64,000 nt of DNA from Aminicella lysinilytica (GCF_004362975.1 NZ_SNXO01000003.1:37580-101579), one strand, 5' to 3'; positions 50,810 through 61,303 are shown, numbered from the stretch's first letter. The notes: generated by a model from the sequence alone, not told the origin. A program made the numbers and translations.

Positions 50810-52084
50810 ATGAACAAAGAATTTATCGAGGCCATGGATGAACTCGAAAAGGAAAAACATATTTCCAAGGACATTTTGCTTGAGACCATAGAATCAGCGC
50901 TGGTATCGGCGTATAAGAAGAACTATGGAACAGCGGAGAATGTACGTGTGGAGATCGATCGTGACACCGGCGACATCGCCGTACTCATGAGGAAGGATAT
51001 CGTCAACGAAGATGATATAGAAGATGATATGATCCAGATGTCACTGGAAGAAGCTCAGGAAATCGACGAGAGATATGAAATCGGCGACAGCATAGAATTC
51101 CAGGTGACTCCGAGAGATTTCGGAAGGATCGCTGCTCAGACTGCCAAGCAGGTAGTAGTTCAGCGCATACGCGAAGCTGAGAGAGGAATGGTCTATGACG
51201 ATTTCATCAACAGGCAGGGCGAGATAATCACAGGAACAGTACAGAGAAAGAGTGGAGACACTTTATTTATCAATATAGGCAAGGCAGAGGGAATCCTATC
51301 GGCCAACGAGCAGGTGCCGGGAGAGCATTTCGATGTTCGTCAGCGTCTGAAGGTCTATATAATGGATGTCAAGAAAACCACCAAGGGACCGCAGGTATTC
51401 CTTTCAAGATCCCATCCGGGACTTGTAAAGATGCTGTTCGAGCTGGAAGTTCCTGAGATCCAGGACGGCATAGTCGAGATCAAGGGCATAGCCAGAGAGG
51501 CCGGCTCCAGAACTAAAATGGCAGTATTCTCAGAGGATGAGAATGTAGATCCTGTAGGAGCCTGCGTCGGAACCAGAGGAAGCCGTGTTCAGTCTATCGT
51601 AGACGAACTCTACGGCGAGAAGATAGACATAATCTTCTGGAGCGATGATCCGGCAGAACTGATAAGCAATGTTTTGAGCCCGGCGGAAGTCGAGGAAGTA
51701 ATCATCGAGGATGAGAACATAATGTCGGCAACGGCTATCGTGCCTGACTATCAGCTTTCACTGGCGATAGGCAAGCAGGGACAAAATGTAAGGCTCGCGG
51801 CTAAGGTCAGCGGGTGGAAGATAGATATCAAGAGTCATACTCAGTACTTCGGCGATGGCGAAGACGAGGAAGGCTATGATGACGATGAGGAAATCGTTGA
51901 AAACGATCAGGCTCCGGAAGAGGAAATCATCGAAGCAGACGAAGCGCCGGCAGAAGCATACGATGAACCTGAAATCGTCGAGATAGACGAGGCGCTGGCA
52001 GAAACTGAAGAAGTTTCCGCAGAGGCAGACGAAGCGCCGGCAGCCGACGCAACGGAGGAAGAACTTGAGCCAGAAAAAGAGTAG
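50810..52084 (+). CDS. nusA: Transcription termination/antitermination protein NusA
   Basis: RNA polymerase-binding factor of 424 aa. The N-terminal domain starts ALEKEKHISKDILLETIESAL-like (here DELEKEKHISKDILLE), followed by S1, KH1 and KH2 domains (GACVGTRGSRVQSIVDEL near residue 245; LAIGKQGQNVRLAAKVSGWKIDI-type block near residue 318). The C-terminal 75 residues are an acidic tail dominated by Glu, Asp, Ala and Pro, absent from Bacillus NusA, which ends after KH2. The stop region overlaps ylxR by 20 bases. Confidence 0.96.
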   Translation: MNKEFIEAMDELEKEKHISKDILLETIESALVSAYKKNYGTAENVRVEIDRDTGDIAVLMRKDIVNEDDIEDDMIQMSLEEAQEIDERYEIGDSIEFQVTPRDFGRIAAQTAKQVVVQRIREAERGMVYDDFINRQGEIITGTVQRKSGDTLFINIGKAEGILSANEQVPGEHFDVRQRLKVYIMDVKKTTKGPQVFLSRSHPGLVKMLFELEVPEIQDGIVEIKGIAREAGSRTKMAVFSEDENVDPVGACVGTRGSRVQSIVDELYGEKIDIIFWSDDPAELISNVLSPAEVEEVIIEDENIMSATAIVPDYQLSLAIGKQGQNVRLAAKVSGWKIDIKSHTQYFGDGEDEEGYDDDEEIVENDQAPEEEIIEADEAPAEAYDEPEIVEIDEALAETEEVSAEADEAPAADATEEELEPEKE

Positions 52085-52349
52085 CGACAATTTCAAAAAG
52101 CCTATGAGAAGGTGCATCGGATGCATGGAATCCAAACCGAAAGACGAACTGGTGCGGATAGCCTATTACGAGGGCGACCTTACCGTAGACGCAAGCGGCA
52201 GAGCCAAGGGACGCGGCGTATACCTTTGCAGAAATGCAGAGTGCATGGAGCTGGCCCAGAAGAAAAACGCCCTGCAGAGAAATTTTAAGACTAACTTTGA
52301 TAAAGAAACTATAAACAGGATATTTGAGGAGTTAAGGCATGTTGAATAA
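52065..52349 (+). CDS. ylxR: YlxR (RnpM) family RNA-binding protein
   Basis: Protein of 94 aa with the family motif MRRCIGCMESKPKDELVRI at residues 14-32 and GRGVYLCRNAECMELA near residue 48. It binds nucleic acids; in Bacillus the orthologue binds RNase P RNA. The TTG start at 52065 has GGAGG 6 bases upstream inside nusA. Standard position between nusA and the L7Ae-like gene. Confidence 0.93.
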   Translation: MSQKKSSDNFKKPMRRCIGCMESKPKDELVRIAYYEGDLTVDASGRAKGRGVYLCRNAECMELAQKKNALQRNFKTNFDKETINRIFEELRHVE

Positions 52350-52668
52350 TAAGTTGGCCGGGTATCTGGGGTTTGCCGCCAAAGCGAGAAAGCTTCAGAC
52401 GGGTTACAACACATGCTTGTCGCTGATAGAACGAAGAAAGGTCAGATTGCTGATAGTAGCGGAAGATTCATCTCCCAACACCATAAAGAAAATGACGCAG
52501 AAATGCGAGTCTAGTGGTACTGACTGTAGAATATTCGGAAGCAAAGAAGAACTTTCCAGGGTTACCGGAAACAGCGGCAATGGAATATTTGCTGTAACTG
52601 ACAGTAACTTCGCGAAGGTTATAACTGAGGAGATTGACCGCAATCAATCGGAAGGAGAGGTGTTCTAA
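52339..52668 (+). CDS. ylxQ: L7Ae-family ribosomal-like protein YlxQ
   Basis: Protein of 109 aa of the L7Ae/L30e fold, K-turn RNA binder. Typical start [18 protein letters not shown] and [18 protein letters not shown], split here as VRLLIVAED and [10 protein letters not shown]. It overlaps ylxR by 11 bases and infB by 1. The exact RNA target is unknown. Confidence 0.9.
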   Translation: MLNNKLAGYLGFAAKARKLQTGYNTCLSLIERRKVRLLIVAEDSSPNTIKKMTQKCESSGTDCRIFGSKEELSRVTGNSGNGIFAVTDSNFAKVITEEIDRNQSEGEVF

Positions 52669-55550
52669 TGACAAAAAAGGTATTTGAACTTGCTAAAGAA
52701 ATGGGCATCGCAAGTAAGGACCTGCTTGCCAAGGCAAACGGCATGGGCATAGAACTGAAAAGCCACATGAGCGTTTTGTCGGATGCTGATATAGAAAAAA
52801 TAAAAGGAGGCCCCAAGAAGGAGGCAAAGCCTGGTGCGCCGGGTAGAAAGCCGCCAATTGGAAAGCCTATAGTTGACGAGAATTTTCTCGCCAATAAGCA
52901 TAAACCCCCTGTAGGAAAGCCTATAGTTGACGAGAGTTTCCTCGCCAACAAAGATAAGAAGGAAGAAGATCCTAAGACTCCTGCAAAGGCTAAGACTGAG
53001 TCGAAGGCTGCGGGCACAAAGGAAACAGCCAAGACTAAGGTCGAGGCTAAGATAGAGGGCGCAAAGGATACTGTGAAGGCTGCTGTTGCCAGTAAGGCCG
53101 GCAAAGCCGAAGACAAGAAGCCGGAAACTAAGAAAGCAGAAACCAAGAAGCCTGAAGAAAAGCCTATCAGAACTATCAAGACCATAGAACCCCTGAGAAG
53201 ACCTTCAGTTAAGATAATCAAAAGAGCCAGCGAGGAAGATCATAAGAAGTCTGAGGCGGCTAAGGCAGCAAATGCCGGCAAGCCTTCAGGAGATAGAAAA
53301 TCCTCAGGAGACAGAAGACCGTCAGGTGATAGAAGAACTGACGGAAGATCAGGCGGAAGAAACGATAACCGCAACGGAAACAGCGGAGACAGAAACGGCT
53401 CACGCGGAAACGATTCAAGACGCAGACCATCAGAAGGCGGAAACAGATCCGATAACCGCAATGGCGGTGGAAGAAATGACAACCGCAACGGAGGCGGAAG
53501 AAGCGATAACCGCAACGGAGGCGGAAGAACCGACAACCGCAACGGAAACGGCGGAAACAGAAATAACAGAAACGAGGGTAGCAACAGACCGGCTTCAGAG
53601 GGCGGAGATTCCAGAGGAAATCGCGCTACCAGAAGAGGAAATAATAACAACAACAACGGCGGCCATAATGGCAGACGTGATAATAGAGGCAAATTCTCAA
53701 GATTCGAGAAGAAGTCCCTTGAAAAGAAGGAAAGAAAGAAGTACACAAGCAAGCAGAAGGAAGTCGAGGAAGAAGTCGAAGAAGAAGTTTTGCCAGAAGG
53801 CACTTTCAAGGTCAATGTTCCTATTACAGTAGCAGGACTTTGCGAGCAGACTGAAGTCTCCACATCCAGAGTTATCATGACCCTCATGAAGATGGGCATA
53901 ATGGCTAACATAAACCAGAACATAGACGAGGATATACTCCTGATACTGGCAGACGAGCTGGGCATCAAGGTAGTAGTCGGCACTATCGAGAAGGAAGAAG
54001 TCGAAGAAGGTATAGAGGACTATACTGACGGAGAGAAAGATCTGAAGGACAGGCCGCCTATTATCACCGTCATGGGCCATGTAGACCATGGTAAGACATC
54101 ACTGCTGGACGCTATAAGAAGCACCAATGTAACAGCTTCCGAGTCCGGTGGTATCACACAGCATATAGGAGCTTCAGAAGTAAGCATCAACGGACATAAA
54201 ATCGTGTTCCTGGATACGCCGGGACATGAAGCTTTCACCGCCATGCGTGCCAGAGGAGCTCATATAACAGATATCGCTGTACTGGTAGTTGCAGCTGACG
54301 ACAGTGTCAAACCGCAGACTATCGAGTCCATAAGTCATGCCAAGGCAGCCGGCGTACCTATTATCGTAGCCATCAATAAGATGGATAAGCCGGGAGCAAA
54401 TCCTGACAAGGTAAAGAAGGACCTGGCTGATAACGGAGTACTGGTAGAAGACTGGGGCGGCGACGTCATCAGCGTACCGGTATCCGCCAAGACAGGCGAA
54501 GGAATCAAGGATCTTCTGGAAATGATCATCCTGCAGTCAGAGGTGCTGGAACTTAAGGCTAATCCGAACAGACTGGCCATGGGTTCAGTTATCGAGGCAA
54601 GACTTGATAAGTCAAAGGGCCCTGTAGCCACTTTGCTGGTACTTAACGGTACACTGCAGGCAGGCCAGAGCGTAGTAGCCGGAACAAGTTCAGGCAGGAT
54701 CAGACTTATGACTGACTATAAAGGAAAGACCATCAAGAAGGCCGGACCTGCTACAGCAGTAGAAATCCTGGGACTTACAGACGTTCCGGAAGCCGGAGAT
54801 GATTTCAACGCAGTCAAGGATGACAAGACTGCCAGAGAAATCGCCGAGCACAGACAGGAAAAACTTCGTGAAGAAGTAATGGCAAGAAATTCAAGCACTA
54901 CACTGGAAAAACTCTTCAGCCAGATACAGGAGGGAGAGACCAAGGAACTGAACCTTATCATCAAGGCAGACGTTCAGGGTTCAGTAGGAGCCACAATTTC
55001 TTCACTGGAAAAACTCAATAATGAAAATGTCAAGGTCAATGTCATACATTCAGGCGTCGGTACAGTTACCGAGTCCGATGTAATGCTGGCAGAGACTTCA
55101 GACGCAGTAATAATCGGATTTAACGTAAGACCGAGCACAGCAGTCAGCAACATGGCAGATCAGAGCGGAGTAGAAATCAGACTTTACAGAGTCATCTACG
55201 ATGTGATCAACGATGTTGAAGCTGCTATGAAGGGCATGCTTGATCCGGAGTTCAAGGAAGAAGTTCTGGGTAAAGCCGAGATCAGAGAGACCTTCAAGGT
55301 TCCTGGAGTTGGCGTCATCGGCGGCGGATATATTACTGACGGCAAAGTCGTAAGAAACGCAGAAATCAGACTGGTCCGCGATGGCATAGTCATCCACGAA
55401 GGCAAGATATCTTCTCTGAAACGTTTCAAAGACGACGCCAAGGAAGTTGCTCAGGGATATGAGTGCGGAATTGGAATCGAAGATTACAACGATATTAAGG
55501 AAGGCGACGTTATAGAGTGCTTCACAATGGTTGAGATCAAGGCTCAGTAG
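52668..55550 (+). CDS. infB: Translation initiation factor IF-2 with Arg/Gly/Asn-rich linker
   Basis: GTPase of 960 aa that places initiator tRNA. N-terminal IF2-N motif [20 protein letters not shown] (residues 4-23), Lys/Ala-rich linker, then about 135 residues (205-340) made almost wholly of Arg, Gly, Asn, Asp and Ser (units like GGGRNDNRN). A second IF2-N copy precedes the GTPase domain: G1 GHVDHGKTS near residue 468, DTPGHEAF near 515, NKMD near 568. The C-terminal domains are standard. The repeats are in frame and the gene is intact. Confidence 0.97.
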   Translation: MTKKVFELAKEMGIASKDLLAKANGMGIELKSHMSVLSDADIEKIKGGPKKEAKPGAPGRKPPIGKPIVDENFLANKHKPPVGKPIVDESFLANKDKKEEDPKTPAKAKTESKAAGTKETAKTKVEAKIEGAKDTVKAAVASKAGKAEDKKPETKKAETKKPEEKPIRTIKTIEPLRRPSVKIIKRASEEDHKKSEAAKAANAGKPSGDRKSSGDRRPSGDRRTDGRSGGRNDNRNGNSGDRNGSRGNDSRRRPSEGGNRSDNRNGGGRNDNRNGGGRSDNRNGGGRTDNRNGNGGNRNNRNEGSNRPASEGGDSRGNRATRRGNNNNNNGGHNGRRDNRGKFSRFEKKSLEKKERKKYTSKQKEVEEEVEEEVLPEGTFKVNVPITVAGLCEQTEVSTSRVIMTLMKMGIMANINQNIDEDILLILADELGIKVVVGTIEKEEVEEGIEDYTDGEKDLKDRPPIITVMGHVDHGKTSLLDAIRSTNVTASESGGITQHIGASEVSINGHKIVFLDTPGHEAFTAMRARGAHITDIAVLVVAADDSVKPQTIESISHAKAAGVPIIVAINKMDKPGANPDKVKKDLADNGVLVEDWGGDVISVPVSAKTGEGIKDLLEMIILQSEVLELKANPNRLAMGSVIEARLDKSKGPVATLLVLNGTLQAGQSVVAGTSSGRIRLMTDYKGKTIKKAGPATAVEILGLTDVPEAGDDFNAVKDDKTAREIAEHRQEKLREEVMARNSSTTLEKLFSQIQEGETKELNLIIKADVQGSVGATISSLEKLNNENVKVNVIHSGVGTVTESDVMLAETSDAVIIGFNVRPSTAVSNMADQSGVEIRLYRVIYDVINDVEAAMKGMLDPEFKEEVLGKAEIRETFKVPGVGVIGGGYITDGKVVRNAEIRLVRDGIVIHEGKISSLKRFKDDAKEVAQGYECGIGIEDYNDIKEGDVIECFTMVEIKAQ

Positions 55551-55565
55551 TGACGGAGGATCCAG

Positions 55566-56318
55566 ATGATATTTTACTATAGCGGGACCGGCAATTCCAA
55601 GCATGCGGCAGATTTTGTCCATGAGAGATTTGGCGGCCACATGATGGACATGGCCCACGCCATGAGAAAAAGTAAATTAGAGTACACACTGGAAAAAGGC
55701 GAAAGAGTTATCTTCGTCTTTCCGGTGTATTTTGGGGGACTTCCGCGAACAGTGAGAGAGTTCATCGCAGCCGTAAACATTCAGGGCGAAGACCTGGAAT
55801 TCTGCGGCATCGCGACCATGGGCAAAATGGCCCTGGGCGTGGATCACAGGTTCAAGAAGGCGCTCAAGGTAAGAGGCATGACAATGCGGGCCTTTTACGA
55901 TGTGAAAATGGTGGAGAACTGCATTTTCCTCCTGGACACACCTATCAAAGAGGCGGCGCTCATGACCCTCAAGCGGTCTGACGCAAGGCTGAAGGATGTG
56001 GCAGATTCCATGGAATTCAACCATCGCAAGCCTTATAAGTCCGGCCCGTTGGAGTGGCTGGCTTCAGCAGTAATGTACAGCTTTTACGGACCTACATCAG
56101 GCACAAAAAAGTTCCTGGTGGAGGATTCATGCATAGGCTGCGGTCTTTGTCAGACGGTTTGTCCGCTCCAGATAATAGAAATGGAAGATGGCAGGCCCGT
56201 ATGGACTAAAGAGACCTGCGATCACTGCGCAGGCTGCATTATGAGATGTCCGGTCCAGGCCATCCAGTATGGCAGAGGCACCAGAAAACGTTTCAGGTAT
56301 GTACATCCTGACGTATAG
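55566..56318 (+). CDS. EFR1-family flavodoxin-ferredoxin fusion
   Basis: Protein of 250 aa. The N-terminal flavodoxin-like part binds FMN through YYSGTGNSKHAA (residues 4-15) and the C-terminal part has two 4Fe-4S motifs, CIGCGLCQTVC near residue 193 and CDHCAGCIMRC near residue 219. EFR1 proteins are presumed electron carriers of anaerobes. It sits between infB and rbfA, 15 and 13 bases from each, so it belongs to the translation operon, which is unusual for this family. Confidence 0.9.
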   Translation: MIFYYSGTGNSKHAADFVHERFGGHMMDMAHAMRKSKLEYTLEKGERVIFVFPVYFGGLPRTVREFIAAVNIQGEDLEFCGIATMGKMALGVDHRFKKALKVRGMTMRAFYDVKMVENCIFLLDTPIKEAALMTLKRSDARLKDVADSMEFNHRKPYKSGPLEWLASAVMYSFYGPTSGTKKFLVEDSCIGCGLCQTVCPLQIIEMEDGRPVWTKETCDHCAGCIMRCPVQAIQYGRGTRKRFRYVHPDV

Positions 56319-56331
56319 AAAGGAATCATAA

Positions 56332-56712
56332 ATGGGGAAAGGTTACAGGCAGGGACGCCTGGGCGGCGAGATACAGAAACTCGTAAGTTCTATGCTCCTG
56401 AGAGAGCTGAAGGACCCGAGACTTTCAGGAATGATCAGCATTTCCGATGTAGATGTGAGCAAGGACAACAGTTACGCCACATGTTATGTCAGCGTTCTCA
56501 CCACATCTAAAGATGAGGAAGCCGTAAGGAAAGAAGAAGAGCAGGTCATTGACGGTCTCGACAGCGCCAAAGGCATCATAAGAAAAGAAATAGGCAAACA
56601 GATGAAACTTCGTCATGTGCCGGAACTGACATTCAGGATCGACAGATCCATGGAATATGGCAGGCATATAGATGAAGTAATCAAAAAGTTGGAAAAAGAC
56701 AATGAAGAATAA
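56332..56712 (+). CDS. rbfA: Ribosome-binding factor A
   Basis: 30S maturation factor of 126 aa with the KH-like fold: QGRLGGEIQKLVSSMLLRELKDPRL at the start (parts EIQKLVSSML and ELKDPRL), DVSKDNSYATCYVSVL near residue 42 and the C-terminal FRIDRSMEYGRHID segment. Coupled to the DHH gene by an 11-base overlap. Confidence 0.95.
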   Translation: MGKGYRQGRLGGEIQKLVSSMLLRELKDPRLSGMISISDVDVSKDNSYATCYVSVLTTSKDEEAVRKEEEQVIDGLDSAKGIIRKEIGKQMKLRHVPELTFRIDRSMEYGRHIDEVIKKLEKDNEE

Positions 56713-57679
56713 TAGTTTTGAAGAAATAAGCGAACAGTTAAAAGCAGCAAGAAGCATACTTTTGTTCACGCACATAAACATGGACGGTGACGCCATCGGC
56801 TCAGCCGTAGCCATGTGCAAGGTTTTGCGGAATATGGGCAAAGAATGTTATGTTCTGCTTGAAGACAACATCTCGGACAACCTTTTGTTCCTGGACAATG
56901 GTTACTGCACCAAAGATCAGAGCATAATTGATACGCCGGACGTGTCAATGTGCCTGGATTGCGGCGACGTGGGCAGGTTCCCGAAGCGCGAGGAAAAATT
57001 CATGACGGGCAAAGTGAGCATCTGCGTGGATCATCACGCCACGACAGATCCTTTTTGTGCATATAATTACATCGATCCCGGCGCGGCAGCCACAGGTGAG
57101 CTGGTGTATAAGCTCATAAATACCATGGGCGCCACCATAGACAAGGAAATAGGCGAGGCTCTCTTCGCGGCGATCACAACGGACACGGGGAATTTTCAGT
57201 ATTCTAATACGACCAAGGAGACTCACTGTATAGTGGCCAGCCTCTATGACGCGGGCATCGATTCCAACTACGTGAGCGTGCAGATATATGAGACTGTTCG
57301 CATGGAGAAACTCATGCTGAAGAACAGAGCCCTGGGAACGCTGACAATGGCGGCTGACGGAAAGTTTGCCATGGCCTATGTGGACCAGAAAATGCTTGCG
57401 GAAACGGGAGCCAAGATGGAAGAAAGCGAAGGCATAGTCAGCGAACTCCGCAGTATAGCGGGAGTTCAGATAGCGGCTTTCCTGAAGGAAGACAGTAGAA
57501 AAGTAATCAAAGTAAGCCTCAGAGCCAAGACTGAAGGGGATGTATCGGCTATATCCACTCAGTTTAACGGCGGCGGGCATAAGAAGGCGGCAGGTTGTAC
57601 TATGCACTGCAGTCTGGCCGAGGCAATGGAACAAATAAAGACAGCATCTTTGGAGAATTTAGCAGAATATGATAAATGA
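56702..57679 (+). CDS. nrnA: DHH-family phosphoesterase (NrnA-like)
   Basis: Bifunctional oligoribonuclease / pAp phosphatase type of 325 aa. Motifs: HINMDGDAIGS near residue 24, LDCGDVGRF near residue 84, DHHATTDPF near residue 110, and the DHHA1 C-terminal GGGHKKAAGC near residue 295. It degrades nano-RNA and 3',5'-pAp. Position between rbfA and truB is common in Firmicutes. Confidence 0.93.
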   Translation: MKNNSFEEISEQLKAARSILLFTHINMDGDAIGSAVAMCKVLRNMGKECYVLLEDNISDNLLFLDNGYCTKDQSIIDTPDVSMCLDCGDVGRFPKREEKFMTGKVSICVDHHATTDPFCAYNYIDPGAAATGELVYKLINTMGATIDKEIGEALFAAITTDTGNFQYSNTTKETHCIVASLYDAGIDSNYVSVQIYETVRMEKLMLKNRALGTLTMAADGKFAMAYVDQKMLAETGAKMEESEGIVSELRSIAGVQIAAFLKEDSRKVIKVSLRAKTEGDVSAISTQFNGGGHKKAAGCTMHCSLAEAMEQIKTASLENLAEYDK

Positions 57680-58658
57680 CGGAATAATCAACATCAACAA
57701 GGAACAGAACATGACTTCTCATGATGTGGTAGGCAGAGTGAGAAAAATCTTGAATATGAAGAAGGTAGGCCACACAGGAACTTTGGATCCGATGGCGACA
57801 GGAGTCCTTCCTATATGCATAGGAAGAGCCACCAGAATAATCGAGTATCTGGATCTGGACCTGAAGGGTTATCTTTGTACGATGAAACTGGGCGTAGATA
57901 CGGATACTATGGATGCCTGGGGCAATGAAACTGCCAGAGCCGACGAGGCAGCTGTCAACGCTGTCAGCGAAGACGATGTAATGGAAGCATTTATGGATTT
58001 CAACGGCCCTGTGTCTCAGATACCGCCGGCCTATTCAGCCATCAAGGTAAACGGTAAGAGGCTTTACGACTACGCAAGGTCCGGGGAGAAGGTAGATGTT
58101 CCCAGCAGGGATATTTACATTACGAACCTTGATATAGAAGAAATGCAGCTTCACAAGGGATATGACACGACCATTACATTCTATGTAGAGTGTACCAAGG
58201 GAACATATATACGTTCCATCTGTCATGACGCAGGAGAACTCATGGGAGTTCACGGCATGATGACAGCCCTGGAGAGGACAGACAGCGGAGTATTCAGTGT
58301 GGAAAACGCTGTTACTCTGGACGAGCTGGCTGCTATGGACGAGGACGAGCTGGAGGAAATCATACATCCGGCTTATGCGCCTCTCATACACTTTGGAGAA
58401 ATAGAGGTCAATGAGTACGACGCCATGAGGCTGGTCAACGGCCTGCCTGTGTGGGTGTCTCACTGCAATATGCTCAGAAGACCGGAATATGAAATGAAGA
58501 GCTTTCTCATAGACCTGAGAGAAGAATACAGGCGGGCATACAATGTCTTCGGCCTTATGGAAGAAGGACGCAAGTTCATCGGAGTTGTTTTCACCGATGA
58601 AACAGTAGAGAATGTCATGCCTATAAAGATATTTTATGATGGAGGACAGAAGGATTGA
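57669..58658 (+). CDS. truB: tRNA pseudouridine-55 synthase
   Basis: Enzyme of 329 aa forming psi55 in the T-loop of tRNAs. The catalytic Asp is in GHTGTLDPMATGVLPICIGRATR (shown as GHTGTLDPMATGVLP) near residues 35-49; other blocks are PPAYSAIKVNGKRLYDYAR near residue 118. A C-terminal part of about 80 residues extends past the catalytic domain. Overlaps nrnA by 11 bases and ribF by 4. Confidence 0.95.
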   Translation: MINDGIININKEQNMTSHDVVGRVRKILNMKKVGHTGTLDPMATGVLPICIGRATRIIEYLDLDLKGYLCTMKLGVDTDTMDAWGNETARADEAAVNAVSEDDVMEAFMDFNGPVSQIPPAYSAIKVNGKRLYDYARSGEKVDVPSRDIYITNLDIEEMQLHKGYDTTITFYVECTKGTYIRSICHDAGELMGVHGMMTALERTDSGVFSVENAVTLDELAAMDEDELEEIIHPAYAPLIHFGEIEVNEYDAMRLVNGLPVWVSHCNMLRRPEYEMKSFLIDLREEYRRAYNVFGLMEEGRKFIGVVFTDETVENVMPIKIFYDGGQKD

Positions 58659-59599
58659 AGATATTCACAGAACTGTACCAGATAGAGGAAATGGAGCCTA
58701 CGGCAGTTGCTCTCGGCAACTTCGACGGAGTCCATCTGGGACATCAGAGGCTCATTAAGGAAGCCGTAGACTACGCGGCCAGGAATGGCGTCAAGTCAGC
58801 AGTATTCACATTTTCCAATCATCCTAAGGACCTGTTGCCAAAGGCGAAAAAGGTCAAGAATATTCTATATAAGAATGAAAAGACCGAGATAATCGCTTCC
58901 CTGGGAGTAGATTACCTCTTCGAAATACCATTTACCAAGGCTATAATGACCATGGATCCGGTGTATTTCATAGACCATATACTCTTAAACAGATTCAACA
59001 TGAAGGCGGCCTTCTGCGGCTTCAACTACCGCTTCGGGCTGGAGGCTGCTGGAAACCCTGACGTTCTCAGGAACGTAGGCACTGACAGAGGCTTCGAAGT
59101 ATTTGAAATGGACCCTTACAAGATCAAAGGGAACATAGTGAGTTCGTCACTAATCCGTACTCTCGTGGCGTCAGGCCAGGTGGAGCAGTGTAAGACTTAC
59201 ATGGGACGCAACTATGAGATCGGCGGCGAGGTAGTCGTTGGAAACAGACTGGGCAGGAAGCTTGGCTTCCCTACATCCAACCTGGTAATAGACACTTCCA
59301 TGGTGACTCCGCCAAACGGAGTATATGTCACCTTCTGCGATTACAACGGAGTAAGGTACCCAAGTGTTACTAACGTGGGCAATAAGCCGACCATAGGACA
59401 TTACAATAAGAACGTGGAAACTCACATTTTCGACTTCGATAAGGAACTTTACGGTAAAAAGATTATTGTAGAATTCCTCAAGAAGACCAGAGATGAGGTG
59501 CAGTTCGACAATGTTAAGGACCTTTCAGAACAGATAGTACGTGATTGCCGTGAGGCTAAGATATACCATGAAAAACTGGCGGAAGCCGAGAAGGAGTGA
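58655..59599 (+). CDS. ribF: Bifunctional riboflavin kinase / FAD synthetase
   Basis: Enzyme of 314 aa making FMN and FAD. N-terminal nucleotidyltransferase part: LGNFDGVHLGHQRLI near residue 21 and GFNYRFGLEAAGN near residue 122; C-terminal flavokinase: RLGRKLGFPTSNL near residue 197 and GVYVTFCDYNGVRYPSVTNVGNKPT (part GVYVTFCDYNG). The TTG start at 58655 is supported by GGAGGACAG and overlaps the truB stop. Confidence 0.95.
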   Translation: MKIFTELYQIEEMEPTAVALGNFDGVHLGHQRLIKEAVDYAARNGVKSAVFTFSNHPKDLLPKAKKVKNILYKNEKTEIIASLGVDYLFEIPFTKAIMTMDPVYFIDHILLNRFNMKAAFCGFNYRFGLEAAGNPDVLRNVGTDRGFEVFEMDPYKIKGNIVSSSLIRTLVASGQVEQCKTYMGRNYEIGGEVVVGNRLGRKLGFPTSNLVIDTSMVTPPNGVYVTFCDYNGVRYPSVTNVGNKPTIGHYNKNVETHIFDFDKELYGKKIIVEFLKKTRDEVQFDNVKDLSEQIVRDCREAKIYHEKLAEAEKE

Positions 59600-59604
59600 C
59601 CTAA

Positions 59605-60846
59605 ATGACTATGAAAAAGGAAACACTTGAGCAGATCAAGCATCAGATGAGAAGAGTCAAGGCAGCCGGCGGCTTTTACGCCAAGAGGCTGGCAGACATA
59701 GATGTGGACAAGATCCAGAGTCAGTCAGATTTCGAAGAACTGCCTTTTTCCGAAAAGGCTGACCTGAGAGATGCATATCCACTGGGCCTTGCCGCAGTTC
59801 CCGAGGAAGAAATAGTCCGCATCCATTCATCCAGCGGAACTACAGGAACCCCCGTCATCATCCCTTACACCAAGAAGGATGTAGACGACTGGGCTACTTT
59901 GTTCAAACGCTGTTATGAAATAGCGGGCATAACCAATAAGGACAGAATACAGATCACGCCGGGCTACGGTCTGTGGACTGCCGGCATCGGATTCCAGCTG
60001 GGAGCCGAGAAGCTGGGCGCCATGACCATCCCTATGGGTCCGGGCAATACAGCCAAGCAGATACAGTTCATGGAGGACATGGAGTCTACGGTCATCTGCG
60101 CCACATCGTCCTACGCATTATTACTTGCCGAGGAGATAGAAAAGCGCGGAGTCGGGGACAAAATCAAGCTTAGGAAGGGCGTCATCGGTTCGGAGCGCTG
60201 GGGCAGCAAAATGAGGGCAAGGATAGCCAAGGAACTGGGAGTAGAGCTGTACGACATCTACGGTCTGACTGAGGTTTACGGCCCGGGCATCGCCATCAAC
60301 TGCGAATATAACACAGGCATGCATTACTTCGATGACTATCTGTATTTTGAAATAATAGATCCTAAGACAGGTAAAGTCCTGCCTGACGGCGAACTGGGAG
60401 AGCTGGTCATCACCACCCTGCAGAAGGAGGGCGCGCCGCTGATCAGATACCGTACTCACGACTTGACCAGAAAAATCCCTGATGATATACCTTGTCCGTG
60501 CGGCAGGAAACTGCCGAGAATCGACGTTATCCTGGGACGCACCGACGATATGGTCAAGGTCCACGGAGTCAATATGTTCCCTGGACAGATAGATGATATA
60601 CTCAAGGAAATCGAAGGGGCCAGCAGTGAATATCAGGTGTTCATAGATCATGAGAACGGCAAGGACAAGATAACCGTATTCGTTGAGACTACACTGGTAC
60701 CTGAGGAGCGTAAGAACTTCGAGAAGACTCTGAAGGACACCTTCAAGTCCAGAATCAACATAGGCATCATACCTAAGGCCGTAGAAGTCGGCGACCTTCC
60801 GCGAAGCGAGAAGAAGGCAACGAGAATATACGATTACAGGTATTAA
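59605..60846 (+). CDS. paaK: Phenylacetate-CoA ligase family protein
   Basis: AMP-forming acyl/aryl-CoA ligase of 413 aa of the PaaK type. The P-loop-like motif is SSSGTTGTPVIIPYT near residue 72, the adenylation core has YGLTEVYGPG near residue 215, and IIDPKTGKVLPDGELGELVI (part VLPDGELGELV) leads to YRTHDLT. In anaerobes such enzymes often activate aryl acids from aromatic amino acid fermentation. It lies 5 bases behind ribF. The start may be 59605 or the second ATG at 59611. Confidence 0.9.
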   Translation: MTMKKETLEQIKHQMRRVKAAGGFYAKRLADIDVDKIQSQSDFEELPFSEKADLRDAYPLGLAAVPEEEIVRIHSSSGTTGTPVIIPYTKKDVDDWATLFKRCYEIAGITNKDRIQITPGYGLWTAGIGFQLGAEKLGAMTIPMGPGNTAKQIQFMEDMESTVICATSSYALLLAEEIEKRGVGDKIKLRKGVIGSERWGSKMRARIAKELGVELYDIYGLTEVYGPGIAINCEYNTGMHYFDDYLYFEIIDPKTGKVLPDGELGELVITTLQKEGAPLIRYRTHDLTRKIPDDIPCPCGRKLPRIDVILGRTDDMVKVHGVNMFPGQIDDILKEIEGASSEYQVFIDHENGKDKITVFVETTLVPEERKNFEKTLKDTFKSRINIGIIPKAVEVGDLPRSEKKATRIYDYRY

Positions 60847-60894
60847 GGACATTTCAGGAGCCGGCCGGAGTTGGGCAGCCCTGGAAAAAAGTTC

Positions 60895-60923
60895 TTGCGT
60901 ACATTGTAAATATATGCTAAAAT
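60895..60923 (+). promoter_or_regulatory. Promoter of rpsO
   Basis: TTGCGT at 60895 and TAAAAT at 60918, 17-base spacer. The leader of about 85 bases to 61016 may fold for S15 self-control, but I did not establish a structure. Confidence 0.65.
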
Positions 60924-61016
60924 TAATATTCGGTAAACATTACCTTTACTTAGTCCGTCGAAACTCCAACGAAGACTCAGTGAAGGCTAATAGCTAAAGC
61001 AGAAAAGGAGAATAAC

Positions 61017-61283
61017 ATGATAACTAAGGAAAAGAAGCAGGCTATCATCAAGGAGTATGCTACTAAAGAGGGAGACACAGGTTCCCCGGAAGTTCAGGTA
61101 GCTATTCTGACAGCAAGAATCAATGAGTTGAACGAACATCTGGCTGATCACAAGAAAGACCACCATTCAAGGAGAGGTCTTCTGAAAATGGTCGGAAAGA
61201 GAAGAAACCTTCTTAATTACCTCAAGGAACTGGACATCGAAAGATACAGAAGCCTTATCACTCGTTTGGGATTAAGAAAGTAG
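61017..61283 (+). CDS. rpsO: 30S ribosomal protein S15
   Basis: Ribosomal protein of 88 aa that binds 16S rRNA early in assembly. Typical stretches are [20 protein letters not shown] near residue 20 and [21 protein letters not shown] near residue 46 (part [15 protein letters not shown]). Strong AAAGGAG site. It is followed by a terminator and then pnp, the usual order. Confidence 0.98.
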   Translation: MITKEKKQAIIKEYATKEGDTGSPEVQVAILTARINELNEHLADHKKDHHSRRGLLKMVGKRRNLLNYLKELDIERYRSLITRLGLRK

Positions 61284-61303
61284 TTTACACTTGGAAAAAT
61301 TTT

